Shown piece after piece: positions 40,081-48,497 of a stretch of DNA of 64,000 bases. The stretch is from Acidovorax sp. RAC01 (GTDB taxonomy: Bacteria > Pseudomonadota > Gammaproteobacteria > Burkholderiales > Burkholderiaceae_C). Position 1 is the first letter of the stretch; each line of letters begins with the position of its first letter. Made by a program: the position numbers and the translations under genes. The notes below the pieces were generated by a model, which had not been told where the DNA came from, made no database searches, and saw only the letters and a list, made by a program, of their open reading frames with translations. The stretch covers positions 3,343,501 to 3,407,500 of the forward strand of contig NZ_CP016447.1 in the NCBI RefSeq assembly GCF_001714725.1, read 5' to 3'.

Positions 40081-40882
40081 GGTTGTGGTGCCAGAAAGGT
40101 GTGCCCAGCACGGGGGTGCTTGGTTGTGCGGCGTCCTGCGCGGCCATGGCGCCTGCCATGTGGGCTGCCCGGCCGCCATTCACGGCGTCGGCAAACGCGC
40201 CCGCCATGGCCACCGGGTCTTGTGCCAGGGCGACTGCGGTGTTGAGCAGCACCCCGTCGTAGCCCCACTCCATGACCTGGCAGGCGTGCGACGGCAGCCC
40301 CAGCCCGGCATCGACGAGCATGGGCACGTCCAGCCGCTCGCGCAGCATCTGCAGCGCATAGGGGTTGACGGGGCCGCGCCCTGTGCCAATGGGTGCCGCC
40401 CAAGGCATCACGGCCTGGCAGCCCACATCCACCAGGCGCTGGCACAGCACCAGGTCTTCGGTGCAGTACGGCAGCACCTGAAAGCCTTCCCTGATGAGGT
40501 GCTCCGCCACGCCCACCAGGTTCAGCGTGTCGGGCTGCAGCGTGTAGTCGTCGCCGATCAGCTCCAGCTTGATCCAGGGCGTATTGAACACTTCGCGCGC
40601 CATCTGGGCCGTGGTGATGGCCTCTTGTGCGCTGTGGCAGCCGGCGGTGTTGGGCAGCACGGGCACATTGAGCTTGCGCAGCAGTTCCCAGAAGCTGCTG
40701 CCGCTTTCAGCCGGGTTGCTGCCCTGGCGCCGCAGCGATGCCGTGACCATGGCGGGGCGGGCGCGCTGCACGGCAGCTTCCAGCACGGCGGGCGACGGGA
40801 AGCGCGAGGTCCCCAGCAGCAGGCGGCTGTCGAACGACTGGCCGTAGAGCACCAATGGGTCTCGGGGTGTCGAAGAAATCAT
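40073..40882 (-). CDS. thiG: Thiazole synthase
   Basis: 269 residues, TIM barrel. LVLYGQSFDSRLLLGTSRFP at the N-terminus, Schiff-base lysine in NTPWIKLELIGDD, VLPYCTEDLVLCQRLVDVGC, VMPWAAPIGTGRGPVNPY, MLVDAGLGLPSHACQVMEWG, VLLNTAVALAQDPVAMAGAF. Makes the thiamine thiazole from DXP, ThiS-thiocarboxylate and dehydroglycine. ThiS and ThiO are encoded next to it. ThiF, needed to adenylate ThiS, is not in the window. A dispersed repeat lies in the 81-base gap between thiS and thiG. Confidence 0.95.
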   Translation of the reverse strand: MISSTPRDPLVLYGQSFDSRLLLGTSRFPSPAVLEAAVQRARPAMVTASLRRQGSNPAESGSSFWELLRKLNVPVLPNTAGCHSAQEAITTAQMAREVFNTPWIKLELIGDDYTLQPDTLNLVGVAEHLIREGFQVLPYCTEDLVLCQRLVDVGCQAVMPWAAPIGTGRGPVNPYALQMLRERLDVPMLVDAGLGLPSHACQVMEWGYDGVLLNTAVALAQDPVAMAGAFADAVNGGRAAHMAGAMAAQDAAQPSTPVLGTPFWHHNHG

Positions 40883-40891
40883 GTTTACTAT

Positions 40892-40941
40892 GGTTTTGAT
40901 AGCTATCAGCGCTTTTCTTGCAAGCGCTAGAGGCCAATTTG
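40892..40941 (-). repeat. Dispersed palindromic repeat, copy 4
   Basis: Minus strand reads AAATTGGCCTCTAGCGCTTG, a short spacer, then AAGCGCTGATAGCTATC-AAAACC. Sits inside the thi operon between thiS and thiG, so it is transcribed and can fold into a hairpin in the message. Confidence 0.8.
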
Positions 40942-40963
40942 ACTCATTATTTCACGCAGAGGG

Positions 40964-41161
40964 TCAACCACCCGTCACGGGCGAGATGATTTCCACGCGG
41001 TCGCCGGGCTGCAGGGCTTGCGCGGCGTAGCGGGTGTTGGGCACAAAGGTGGTGTTCACGGCCACGGCAAAAGGCGGGCGCGCGGCAATGGCTGCCACGG
41101 CGTCGGCCACGGTGGCGCCGTCGGGCAGCTCGTGCGGGATCTGGTTGATGGAGATCTTCAT
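40964..41161 (-). CDS. thiS: Sulfur carrier protein ThiS
   Basis: 65 residues, beta-grasp fold: MKISINQIPHELPDGATVAD, VAVNTTFVPNTRYAAQALQP, and the obligatory C-terminal Gly-Gly (ISPVTGG) that becomes the thiocarboxylate sulfur donor for ThiG. Its ATG overlaps the thiO stop (ATGA), so the two are translationally coupled. Confidence 0.95.
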   Translation of the reverse strand: MKISINQIPHELPDGATVADAVAAIAARPPFAVAVNTTFVPNTRYAAQALQPGDRVEIISPVTGG

Positions 41162-42324
41162 GCAAGTGCGGTCACTGCGGCGGCGCTCGCATCTCGCAGC
41201 CCGACGGCAGAAGCTGCCGCGGGGCGGTCAAGGTGAGGGTCGAGCTCCATCGCCAGTTCAAAACGTTCAGACAACGCCGATTGTCCTGTGTTCAGGATGT
41301 CCAGCGTCACGTCCAGCATCGCCGGGGCAATCATGAAGCCGTGGCGGTACAGGCCGTTGATTTCCAGCACCCGTTCCCGGGGCTGGCGGATGGCCGGCAG
41401 GTTGTTGGCCAGTGTGGGCCGGCACTGCGTGGCCAGCTCCAGCACCCGGCCTTCGGCAAAGCCGGGGTGCACGGCGTAGGCGGCGCTCAGCAGCTCCAGC
41501 GTGGAACGTGCGCTGACGGGAGAAAGGTCGTCTGACTCGATCTCGGTCGCACCGATCACGAAGACATGGTCTTCCTTGGGCGCGATGTAGATCGGGTAGC
41601 GCGGGTGCACCAGCCGCGTGGGCCGCTGCAACGTCACGTCTGGTGCATGGATGCGTGCCACCTCGCCGCGCACCCCGCGCAGCGCCGGCCACTGCGCCCG
41701 CGCGCCCAGGCCGCGGCAGTCCAGCACCCAGTCGGGCTGGCCAGGTTGGGCAGGGTCAAACGCTTCTGGCGACGCAGGTGTGTTCCAGTGGGCATCCACT
41801 CCCAGCCGCTGCATCTCGGTGGCCAGTGCGGCCAGCAGCTGGCGATTGTCGAGCTGGCCTTCGCCCGGCAGGAACAGCCCTTGCGAGAACCGCTGCGCCA
41901 GCGAGGGCTCGGCCTGCGCCAGCGCCTGGCTGTCGAGCTTTTGCAGGGCCGGCAGCTCGGGCACGGTGTGCTGGTTGGCTTCAAGCTGGCGCGTCAGGCG
42001 CTGGGCCTCGGCAGCGTCCTGCCGGTGCCACACGATGAGCGTGCCGGCCTGCTGAAAGAACACGGGCTCTGCCAATGCTGCCAGCAGCTGAGGCCACCGC
42101 GTGAGCCCGTGGTGACCCATGCGCACCACGCCAGGTTCCGTAATGGCCGATTCGGCAAGCGGGGCCAGCATGGCCGCCGCCACACGCGCGGCCGACTGGC
42201 CGGCATCCGGCCCCCCGGCGTCATAGATTTCGACGCGGTGTCCCTGGCGCGCCAGTTCCACGGCAAGCAGCCGGCCCATGAGGCCGGCGCCCAGAATGGC
42301 AAAGGAAGAGGGTGGCAGTGGCAT
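41158..42324 (-). CDS. thiO: FAD-dependent glycine oxidase ThiO
   Basis: 388 residues, DAO family. FAD-binding AILGAGLMGRLLAVELARQG, VEIYDAGGPDAGQSAARVAA, AMLAPLAESAITEPGVVRMG, and the C-terminal GLYRHGFMIAPAMLDVTLDI. Oxidises glycine to the imine used by ThiG. Start ATG 42324 is 72 bases downstream of a TPP riboswitch; in-frame codons upstream are in the riboswitch leader and are not coding. First gene of the thiO-S-G-E operon. Confidence 0.94.
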   Translation of the reverse strand: MPLPPSSFAILGAGLMGRLLAVELARQGHRVEIYDAGGPDAGQSAARVAAAMLAPLAESAITEPGVVRMGHHGLTRWPQLLAALAEPVFFQQAGTLIVWHRQDAAEAQRLTRQLEANQHTVPELPALQKLDSQALAQAEPSLAQRFSQGLFLPGEGQLDNRQLLAALATEMQRLGVDAHWNTPASPEAFDPAQPGQPDWVLDCRGLGARAQWPALRGVRGEVARIHAPDVTLQRPTRLVHPRYPIYIAPKEDHVFVIGATEIESDDLSPVSARSTLELLSAAYAVHPGFAEGRVLELATQCRPTLANNLPAIRQPRERVLEINGLYRHGFMIAPAMLDVTLDILNTGQSALSERFELAMELDPHLDRPAAASAVGLRDASAAAVTALA

Positions 42325-42396
42325 AGGTCCGTTGATCGTGTCCGTGCGCTGGCGTGGTGGGCAAGCATGGACAAAACGGGTTGCACCGCGATGGAA

Positions 42397-42519
42397 ACTC
42401 CCCACGCCAGCATGACCTGGATCGGGTAGCGGGGCCTGTGAGCTCGTGAACAGAACTCTGATGGCCCCAGGGTATTTCTCAGCCACCGCCCGCGCATTGC
42501 GCGGACACGGCACCCCTGT
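42397..42519 (-). promoter_or_regulatory. TPP riboswitch controlling thiOSGE
   Basis: Minus strand shows the THI-box in order: ACAGGGGTGCC, a variable stem (GCGCAATGCGC), GGCTGAGAAATACCC, a second variable arm (GGGGCC...GGCCCC), then ACCCGATCCAGGTCATGCTG and GCGTGGGGAG. These are the TPP-aptamer core sequences. TPP binding should repress the operon; the expression platform between it and the thiO start was not resolved. Confidence 0.95.
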
Positions 42520-42594
42520 TTCGTCCGAAAAATCAATTACAGCACAAGGTCTGTGGCCAGGGTTTGCGCTGGCGCATAGGCCATAATTTTTGCC

Positions 42595-43449
42595 ATGAAT
42601 TCTTCAATGCCTTCGCCCACCCCGGCGCGCCGCTATGCGCGCGTGCTCTCGATTGCCGGTTCCGACAGCGGGGGCGGTGCAGGTGTCCAGGCCGACCTCA
42701 AGACTTTCAGTGCGCTGGGCTGCTACGGCATGACGGCCATCACGGCCATCACGGCACAGAACACCTGTGGCGTCACCGGTATCCACGGCATCCCGCCCGA
42801 GATGCTTCGGGCCCAGATCGACGCCGTGGTACAGGACATCGGTGTGGACGCCGTCAAGATCGGCATGCTGCATTCGCCCGAGGTGGTTCGCGTCGTGGCT
42901 GACGCCATTCGCACCTACCGGTTGCCCCATGTGGTGCTCGACCCGGTGATGGTGGCTACCAGCGGCGACAAGCTGATTGCCGACGAAACCGTGGGCGTGC
43001 TCGTGCGGGAGCTGTTTCCGCTGGTTGAAGTGATCACGCCCAACCTGGATGAAGCCGGCTGGCTGCTGGGCCGCAGCATCGGTAGCGTCGACGCACTGCC
43101 CGAAGCAGCGCAAGAGCTGCTGGGCCTGGGGGCGCGGGCCGCGCTCCTCAAAGGCGGGCACCTGCCTGGGGAGTGGGTGGTAGACCTGCTGGCTGTGCAG
43201 GGCGGTGGCACGAAGCGGTTGGAGTCCTCCCGCATCGCCACGCACAACGGCCACGGCACCGGCTGCACGCTGTCATCGGCGATCGCGGCCTTCCTTGCCA
43301 TCGGGGAACCCCTGCCGCTGGCCGTGGAGCATGCCCGGACCTACATCCTGGGTGCGATCGCGGCGGGGGCGGATGTGACCACCGGCCGCGGACATGGTCC
43401 GCTCAATCACGGTTACGCGCCTCTGGCGCAGCGCGTGCTGCAGGCCTGA
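42595..43449 (+). CDS. thiD: Hydroxymethylpyrimidine/phosphomethylpyrimidine kinase
   Basis: 284 residues, ribokinase-like. VLSIAGSDSGGGAGVQADLK, MTAITAITAQNTCGVTGIHG, AVKIGMLHSPEVVRVVADAI, VVLDPVMVATSGDKLIADET, ITPNLDEAGWLLGRSI, and the anion-hole THNGHGTGCTLSSAIAAFLA. Phosphorylates HMP to HMP-P and HMP-PP for ThiE. Divergent from the thiO operon; its own leader is too short (75 bases to the riboswitch 5' end) for another TPP aptamer, and none is seen on this strand. Confidence 0.96.
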   Translation: MNSSMPSPTPARRYARVLSIAGSDSGGGAGVQADLKTFSALGCYGMTAITAITAQNTCGVTGIHGIPPEMLRAQIDAVVQDIGVDAVKIGMLHSPEVVRVVADAIRTYRLPHVVLDPVMVATSGDKLIADETVGVLVRELFPLVEVITPNLDEAGWLLGRSIGSVDALPEAAQELLGLGARAALLKGGHLPGEWVVDLLAVQGGGTKRLESSRIATHNGHGTGCTLSSAIAAFLAIGEPLPLAVEHARTYILGAIAAGADVTTGRGHGPLNHGYAPLAQRVLQA

Positions 43450-43482
43450 CCAAGACCTCAGCGCGCCGGAGCGGGGTTTGCG

Positions 43483-43878
43483 TCAGGCAACATGCGCGAA
43501 CTCGCTGCGCAAGTACGCGATGATTTTGTCCGAGTCGTAGAGCCAGCGGCTGTTCCCCGCCTCATCGGTGATCTTCAGGCACGGCACCTTGGTGTGGCCG
43601 CCCTGCACCGTCAAAGCCGCCCGGTCGGGCCCCTCTGGCTGCGCGTCGATTTTGGGGATGTTCAGGGACAAGCGACGCATTTCCTGGCGCACCTTGATGC
43701 AAAACGGGCATGTCTTGTACTGGTACAGGGCGAGCGCTCGGCAAGACTGGTCCACGGATGCCTGCCCCGCCGGGGACCGCACCATGCCCTTGGGCCGCGT
43801 CAAGGCTTCCTTGAGCAGCATCACCGGGCCGAGAACGATGCGCAGGGTCTTGAAAAAGGTTCGGACAAAGTATTTCAT
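43483..43878 (-). CDS. Glutaredoxin-domain protein
   Basis: 131 residues. N-terminal ~35 residues are basic and hydrophobic (MKYFVRTFFKTLRIVLGPVM) and may associate with the membrane; then a glutaredoxin/thioredoxin fold: ALALYQYKTCPFCIKVRQEM with the CPFC dithiol, and GHTKVPCLKITDEAG with the cis-Pro. Likely a disulfide or glutathionylation reductase. Start ATG 43878. It lies between convergent thiD and cytX on the same strand as cytX. Confidence 0.85.
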   Translation of the reverse strand: MKYFVRTFFKTLRIVLGPVMLLKEALTRPKGMVRSPAGQASVDQSCRALALYQYKTCPFCIKVRQEMRRLSLNIPKIDAQPEGPDRAALTVQGGHTKVPCLKITDEAGNSRWLYDSDKIIAYLRSEFAHVA

Positions 43879-43947
43879 GGGCCATTTTAGGTAGGCAAAG
43901 CGTTCATCCTGTGCGAACCCCCGGGGGCGGCCCCGGGAGAACACCGC

Positions 43948-45231
43948 TCACCCGCGCGGGCGGGTGGCAAACGCCAGCGCAAAACACACGGCCAGCGTGG
44001 GCAGCGCTGCGCCCAGTGCGGTGGAGACCATGGGCAGCAGGTGATAGAGCGCGATGCCTGCCAGCCAGATCGCAACCGGGACCGGGTTGACCTTGCGGGC
44101 CTGCGCCAGCAGTGCGGGTGCATTGGTGCCAAACGCCAGCCGCCCCAGAATCACGGCGAACAGCGGCACAAACACCGAACTGAGCATCAGCAGAAACGGC
44201 TCCAGACTGTGCATGGGCAGCACCAGCGCCAGAGCGGTGCAGACAGCCGCCACGGCCAGGCCCCACTTGCGAATCGTCCAGCGCGGTGCAAGGCTGTGTG
44301 CCGACACTGCACCGGAATAGGTATCGCCGTAGGCGTTGTCCACCTCGTCGATCAGGATCAGCGACAGCGCAATCAGCCCGCCCTGGGCCAGCAGCAGCGC
44401 CTGCACCAGATCCTTGCTGGGCAAGGTCAGCGCCACCAGCACGCCCAGGCTGTAGCACCACATGTTGGCCAGCGCATAGCCCAGCCACGTACCGCGCAGG
44501 GCCGAGCCACCGCTCTTGCCATGGCGAGCGTAGTCGGCCACCAGGGGCAGCCATGAGATGGGCATGGCAATCACCAGGTCCAGCGCCGGGAACACGCCCA
44601 TGCCGCCTTCACCCTTGCGCGTCCACAGCGCTTCCAGACCTTGCGCCTGGGCCAGCGACAGGAACTGCCATGACAGCCACAGCAGCGACAGCACTACCAG
44701 CGGCAGCGCCACCCGCGCAATCACCTTCCGCACCAGTTGCACCATCGACCCGCTGATCAGCAGCATCACCACGGCGCCCCACAGCAGCGTGGCCAGCACC
44801 GGCCAGTGGGCGCCGGTCATCACGCCCGACTGCTGGCCGATGGCTACGCTGGCGTCGCGCATCACCACCAGCTCGAACGTGCCCCAGCCGACCAGCTGCA
44901 CGATGTTCAGGATGATGGGCAGGCTGGCAAAGGTGCGGCCGTACACGGCGTGCATCAGCCCGGCACTGGCCAGGCCGCTGTCGCAGCCCAGCTTGGCCAC
45001 CCAGCCCAGCAGGCCCGCGCCCACGATGGAGCCTGCCACGATGGCAATCAGCGCCTCTTTGGTGCCCAGCGCAGGCATCAGGTACGAACCCACCTGCATG
45101 ACCAGCAGGCCCACGCCCAGGCTGAACCAGAGCGAGGCGTGGTCATGCCACTGGAAGACGCGGCGGTCGGTAGAAACAGGGGCCAGCGCTTCGTTGGCGG
45201 AAGCAGCGGGCGCAGCGGGCGATGAGGACAT
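43948..45231 (-). CDS. cytX: Putative hydroxymethylpyrimidine transporter CytX (NCS1)
   Basis: 427 residues with about 12 hydrophobic helices. NCS1-family features: SLWFSLGVGLLVMQVGSYLM, LVGWGTFELVVMRDASVAIG, MPISWLPLVADYARHGKSGG, and ILIDEVDNAYGDTYSGAVSA. It follows a TPP riboswitch, which together with the family identifies it as the thiamine-regulated HMP permease CytX. Start ATG 45231. It supplies pyrimidine for the adjacent thiD step. Confidence 0.92.
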   Translation of the reverse strand: MSSSPAAPAASANEALAPVSTDRRVFQWHDHASLWFSLGVGLLVMQVGSYLMPALGTKEALIAIVAGSIVGAGLLGWVAKLGCDSGLASAGLMHAVYGRTFASLPIILNIVQLVGWGTFELVVMRDASVAIGQQSGVMTGAHWPVLATLLWGAVVMLLISGSMVQLVRKVIARVALPLVVLSLLWLSWQFLSLAQAQGLEALWTRKGEGGMGVFPALDLVIAMPISWLPLVADYARHGKSGGSALRGTWLGYALANMWCYSLGVLVALTLPSKDLVQALLLAQGGLIALSLILIDEVDNAYGDTYSGAVSAHSLAPRWTIRKWGLAVAAVCTALALVLPMHSLEPFLLMLSSVFVPLFAVILGRLAFGTNAPALLAQARKVNPVPVAIWLAGIALYHLLPMVSTALGAALPTLAVCFALAFATRPRG

Positions 45232-45317
45232 GGAAAGCTCCGTAGCAGGACAGAGCAGGGGCCGGCCGCTCGCGCGCACCGAAATCATGGGATTCTGGGT
45301 GGCACCGTGGCGGACAT

Positions 45318-45399
45318 GCTTCCCTGCGCGAGGATGATCTCAATCAGGTTCAAAGGGACTCTCTCAGTGGGCACCGTACTGGCAGCGCCCACACCCCTA
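45318..45399 (-). promoter_or_regulatory. TPP riboswitch controlling cytX
   Basis: Minus strand: GGGGTGTGGGCGCTGCC, then GGTGCCCACTGAGAGAGTCC, TTTGAACCTGATTGAGATCA and TCCTCGCGCAGGGAAGCATG. CTGAGA and ACCTGAT..GATCAT-type core sequences are conserved, and the P3 arm is short. Start codon of cytX lies 87 bases downstream. Confidence 0.94.
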
Positions 45400-45475
45400 G
45401 CGATGTGCCCCGGCGTACGCACAAGCGTGTCACGGGGCGTGCGGATTGTAGGGCCTGACTTGGACCCGCGGGCAG

Positions 45476-46534
45476 TCAGCGCCCGGCCGGGGCCGCGGCG
45501 GCACCCGGCGCCACACCCAGCAACTGGTGCAGCCGCGGGCTGGTGGTGGTGTACTGCAGGGCCACCTTGTCGCCTTTGATGGCCTCGGCTGCGCCAAAGG
45601 CGGCGAGCGTGGCCTCGTGAAAGCCGCACAGAATGAGCTTGCGTTTGCCGGGGTAAGTGTTGATGTCGCCCACGGCGTAGATGCCGGGCACGCTGGTGCG
45701 AAACGATGCCATGTCTACCACCAGCTGCTTGCGCTCCAGCGCAAGGCCCCAGTCGGCAATTGGCCCCAGCCGGGGCGAGATACCCAGCACCGCCAGGAGC
45801 ATGTCCAGTGGCAGGCTGTGCGGGTGGCCCTCGGCGTCCACCACGCGCAGGGCTGCCAGGCGCCCTTCGGCCACCTCCACGGCGTTGATCTGGGCCGCCA
45901 CCACGGCGATGCGGCCAGCGCCGCGCAGCTGCTGGAGTTCGGCCAGCAGGGCATCGGATGCCTGAAAGACATCGCGCCGGTGCAGCAGGGTCACACGGGC
46001 GGCGGCGCCCCGGCGGGCCAGCTCCACGGCGCGTGCCACGGCGGGTTCGTCGCCGCCATGCACCACCACCTGCAGGCCGGTCACATCCACGCTGGCAGGC
46101 AGTTGCTGGTAGTGCACCTGCGTGCCCACCCAGCCATCCATGCCATCCACCTTGAGGGTGCGGGGCACAAAGGCGCCTACACCGGCAGCGATGAACACCA
46201 CACGCGCCCGCAGTTGTGCGCCCTGAGACGTTTCGACCAGCAGGTGCCCGTCGGGCTGCAAGGTGAGCCCGGACACCAGCGTGTTCAGGTGCCAATGGGT
46301 CTGGAACGGCGCAATTTGCTGAAGCAAGCGCTCCGCCAGCTCACGCCCGGTGCATACCGGGATTCCGGGGATGTCGTAGATGGGTTTGTCGCCGTACAGC
46401 TCGACGCACTGGCCGCCAGCGTGGGGCAGGGCGTCGATCAGATGGGCCGAGATGCCCTGCAGGCCGAGCTGGAAGACCTGGAACAGACCCACCGGGCCTG
46501 CGCCGATGACGACGGCATCGGTTTCCTGGATCAT
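45476..46534 (-). CDS. Ferredoxin/flavodoxin-NADP+ reductase, thioredoxin-reductase-like
   Basis: 352 residues. FAD Rossmann [43 protein letters not shown](P) motif [20 protein letters not shown], and FAD-closing [20 protein letters not shown]. No CxxC redox pair, so not a thioredoxin reductase; it matches the TrxR-like FNR group (YumC type). It likely passes electrons between NADPH and the adjacent FdxA. Start ATG 46534. Confidence 0.9.
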   Translation of the reverse strand: MIQETDAVVIGAGPVGLFQVFQLGLQGISAHLIDALPHAGGQCVELYGDKPIYDIPGIPVCTGRELAERLLQQIAPFQTHWHLNTLVSGLTLQPDGHLLVETSQGAQLRARVVFIAAGVGAFVPRTLKVDGMDGWVGTQVHYQQLPASVDVTGLQVVVHGGDEPAVARAVELARRGAAARVTLLHRRDVFQASDALLAELQQLRGAGRIAVVAAQINAVEVAEGRLAALRVVDAEGHPHSLPLDMLLAVLGISPRLGPIADWGLALERKQLVVDMASFRTSVPGIYAVGDINTYPGKRKLILCGFHEATLAAFGAAEAIKGDKVALQYTTTSPRLHQLLGVAPGAAAAPAGR

Positions 46535-46634
46535 GGCCGGAATGCTTGCGCCACCCGGGTGGCTGCGTTCTGCGCCACGGCACCTGTGGTCCGGGCAAAC
46601 CATGCACGCCGAGCCTGTCCCACCGCGGCGCAAG

Positions 46635-46659
46635 GCTTCGACAGGCTCAGCCCGAACGG
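46635..46659 (-). repeat. Short interspersed repeat (third type)
   Basis: GCTTCGACAGGCTCAGCCCG-AACGG between the fdxA and reductase genes. This block is a familiar intergenic repeat in many proteobacterial genomes (recalled, not searched). One copy was seen in the window. Confidence 0.55.
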
Positions 46660-46673
46660 CTGGAGTGGGTGGG

Positions 46674-47003
46674 TCACTTGATCAGCGCGCTGATCTTGCC
46701 CGGCTTGCCGTTCCACTCGTCGGCATCGGGCAGCGCGGGTTTGCGCTTGGTGATGCTTTTCCAGCCGTCGGCAAAGGCCAGGTCGGCGTTGAGCTTGATG
46801 AAGGCGATCTGGTCGGCCGGCAGGTCTTCTTCGGCAAAGATGGCGTTGGCAGGGCACTCGGGGATGCAGACTGCGCAGTCGATGCACTCGTCAGGATCGA
46901 TGACGAGCATGTTCGGGCCTTCGCGGAAGCAGTCCACGGGGCACACGTCCACACAATCGGTGTACTTGCACTTGATGCAGTTTTCGGAAACGACGTGGGT
47001 CAT
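46674..47003 (-). CDS. fdxA: 7Fe-8S ferredoxin FdxA
   Basis: 109 residues. [20 protein letters not shown] carries the seven-iron cluster ligands (CxxCxxxxCxxxCP with the longer N-terminal spacing), and [20 protein letters not shown] the 4Fe-4S motif. Length and the C-terminal extension are typical for FdxA (~107). Electron carrier; it lies 139 bases upstream of the reductase gene on the same strand, separated by a repeat. Next upstream is the cys operon end. Confidence 0.95.
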   Translation of the reverse strand: MTHVVSENCIKCKYTDCVDVCPVDCFREGPNMLVIDPDECIDCAVCIPECPANAIFAEEDLPADQIAFIKLNADLAFADGWKSITKRKPALPDADEWNGKPGKISALIK

Positions 47004-47117
47004 GACGGGAGTTGTGTGGGGCGGTGAAAACCCTCGATTTTAAGGCTTTCACCGACCAGTGGTTGGCAGGGCCCCTCACGCAGAAAGGGGTGCTCGGCGT
47101 ACAAAGGCTGATGAACG

Positions 47118-48497
47118 TCAGTTCACCAGCACCGCGCCGGCGGTCTTGTGGCTGGCAGTGTCGACCAGGATCAGCGAACCCAGCACGCGCGCCTGGCCGA
47201 AAGCGGCGGCCGGAATCGCCTCCTGCAGCAGCAGATCCACATGGCCGATGGCGTTGGGGTCGAGCTGCGTGGCGGCTTCTTCGGCCAGCGTGTTGATGTT
47301 CAGCTTGTGCACCACGGCCTTCACCTTGGCCTTGACCCAGCGGTGGCCGTGCAGCGCCCAGTACACGCGGCCGGCGACCAGGGGCTCGTCGTCCATCCAG
47401 GCAATGGTGGTGCGCAGCTCGCGGCTGGCGGGCCAGGCTGGTACGGCAGCGGGCGTGTCGCCAAAGTCGTCGTCGGCTGGTGCGGCCGCAGCAGCCGTGG
47501 GCGCAGCCAGAATCCAGTCGCCGCGCGACACGTCCACTTCGCGGTCGAGGATGATGCCGGCGCTGGTGCCCGCGGGTACGTCGCCCGGGCGGCGTGCATG
47601 GTCCAGCACTTGCGCCACGGTGGCCAGCTGGCCGCTGGGGAAGATCTGCACCGGCGTGCCGGGTGTCACGTTGCCTGCGGCCACACGGCCCCAGAAGACG
47701 CGGCGGCCCTGGCTGGTGTCCGCCGATGACGAAGAAGACTTCTCGACCCACTGCACCGGGAAAGCCACCGCCAGCGCCGTGTCGGCGGGGGTGTTGGGCA
47801 GTTCTTCCAGTATCTGGAGCAGCGTGGGGCCTTGGTAGCCGCACCAGCCGGCGTGGCCGTCGACCACGTTCCAGCCCTTGAGGGCCGACACGGGTACGGT
47901 GGCGCGCACGGCGATGCCTGCAGCCTGGGCAAATGACTGCAACGCACCCTGGATGTGCTTCCAGGCCATCACGGGGTCTGCCACCGCGTCGAGCTTGTTC
48001 ACCGCAAACACCAGCGAATGCACGCGCAGCAGGTGGGCCAGCAGGCTGTGGCGGCGGGTTTGCGGCAGCAGGGCCAGGCCGGGGTTCTTCCAGTCGAGCT
48101 TGGTGGCGTCGACCAGCACCACGGCGGCGTCGGCGCTGCTGGCGGCCGTCACCATGTTGCGGGTGTACTGCTCATGGCCGGGCGCATCGCCGATGATGAA
48201 CTTGCGTTCTTCGGTGGCGAAGTAGCGGTAGGCCACGTCGATGGTGATGCCCTGCTCGCGCTCGGCGGAGAGGCCATCGGTCAGCAGGGCCAGGTCGGTC
48301 TCACCCTGGCGCTGCACGCCGGCCAGGTGGTCTTGCAGCACGGCCTTGCTGTCCACCAGCAGGCGGCCGATCAGCGTGCTCTTGCCGTCGTCCACCGAGC
48401 CGCAAGTGATGAACTTGAGGGCGGAAACATGGTCATTTTGGCTGCTAGCGCTTGATTTATCTGGGCTGGTAGCTATCAGATTTGTAGTGTTTGTCAT
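47118..48497 (-). CDS. cysN: Sulfate adenylyltransferase subunit 1 (GTPase)
   Basis: 459 residues. GTPase motifs: FITCGSVDDGKSTLIGRLLV (P-loop), GITIDVAYRYFATEERKFII, DAPGHEQYTRNMVTAASSAD (G3), FAVNKLDAVADPVM (G4 NKLD). EF-Tu-like domains II/III follow. With CysD it makes APS from sulfate and ATP. It ends without a fused CysC kinase. Residues ~4-22 (NLIATSPDKSSASSQNDH) are encoded by a dispersed repeat; no other in-frame start exists between the repeat and the conserved core, so the repeat is translated. ATG overlaps the cysD stop by one base. Confidence 0.95.
   Translation of the reverse strand: MTNTTNLIATSPDKSSASSQNDHVSALKFITCGSVDDGKSTLIGRLLVDSKAVLQDHLAGVQRQGETDLALLTDGLSAEREQGITIDVAYRYFATEERKFIIGDAPGHEQYTRNMVTAASSADAAVVLVDATKLDWKNPGLALLPQTRRHSLLAHLLRVHSLVFAVNKLDAVADPVMAWKHIQGALQSFAQAAGIAVRATVPVSALKGWNVVDGHAGWCGYQGPTLLQILEELPNTPADTALAVAFPVQWVEKSSSSSADTSQGRRVFWGRVAAGNVTPGTPVQIFPSGQLATVAQVLDHARRPGDVPAGTSAGIILDREVDVSRGDWILAAPTAAAAAPADDDFGDTPAAVPAWPASRELRTTIAWMDDEPLVAGRVYWALHGHRWVKAKVKAVVHKLNINTLAEEAATQLDPNAIGHVDLLLQEAIPAAAFGQARVLGSLILVDTASHKTAGAVLVN
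48433..48486 (+). repeat. Dispersed palindromic repeat, copy 5, inside the cysN N-terminus
   Basis: Reads TTTTGGCTGCTAGCGCTTG, spacer, then GGCTGGTAGCTATCAGATTT. It overlaps codons ~4-22 of cysN on the opposite strand. Confidence 0.78.

Noticed and set aside
47118..48497. CysN fused to an APS kinase (CysNC)
   Set aside because: The protein ends after the EF-Tu-like domains; there is no second P-loop or CysC motif.
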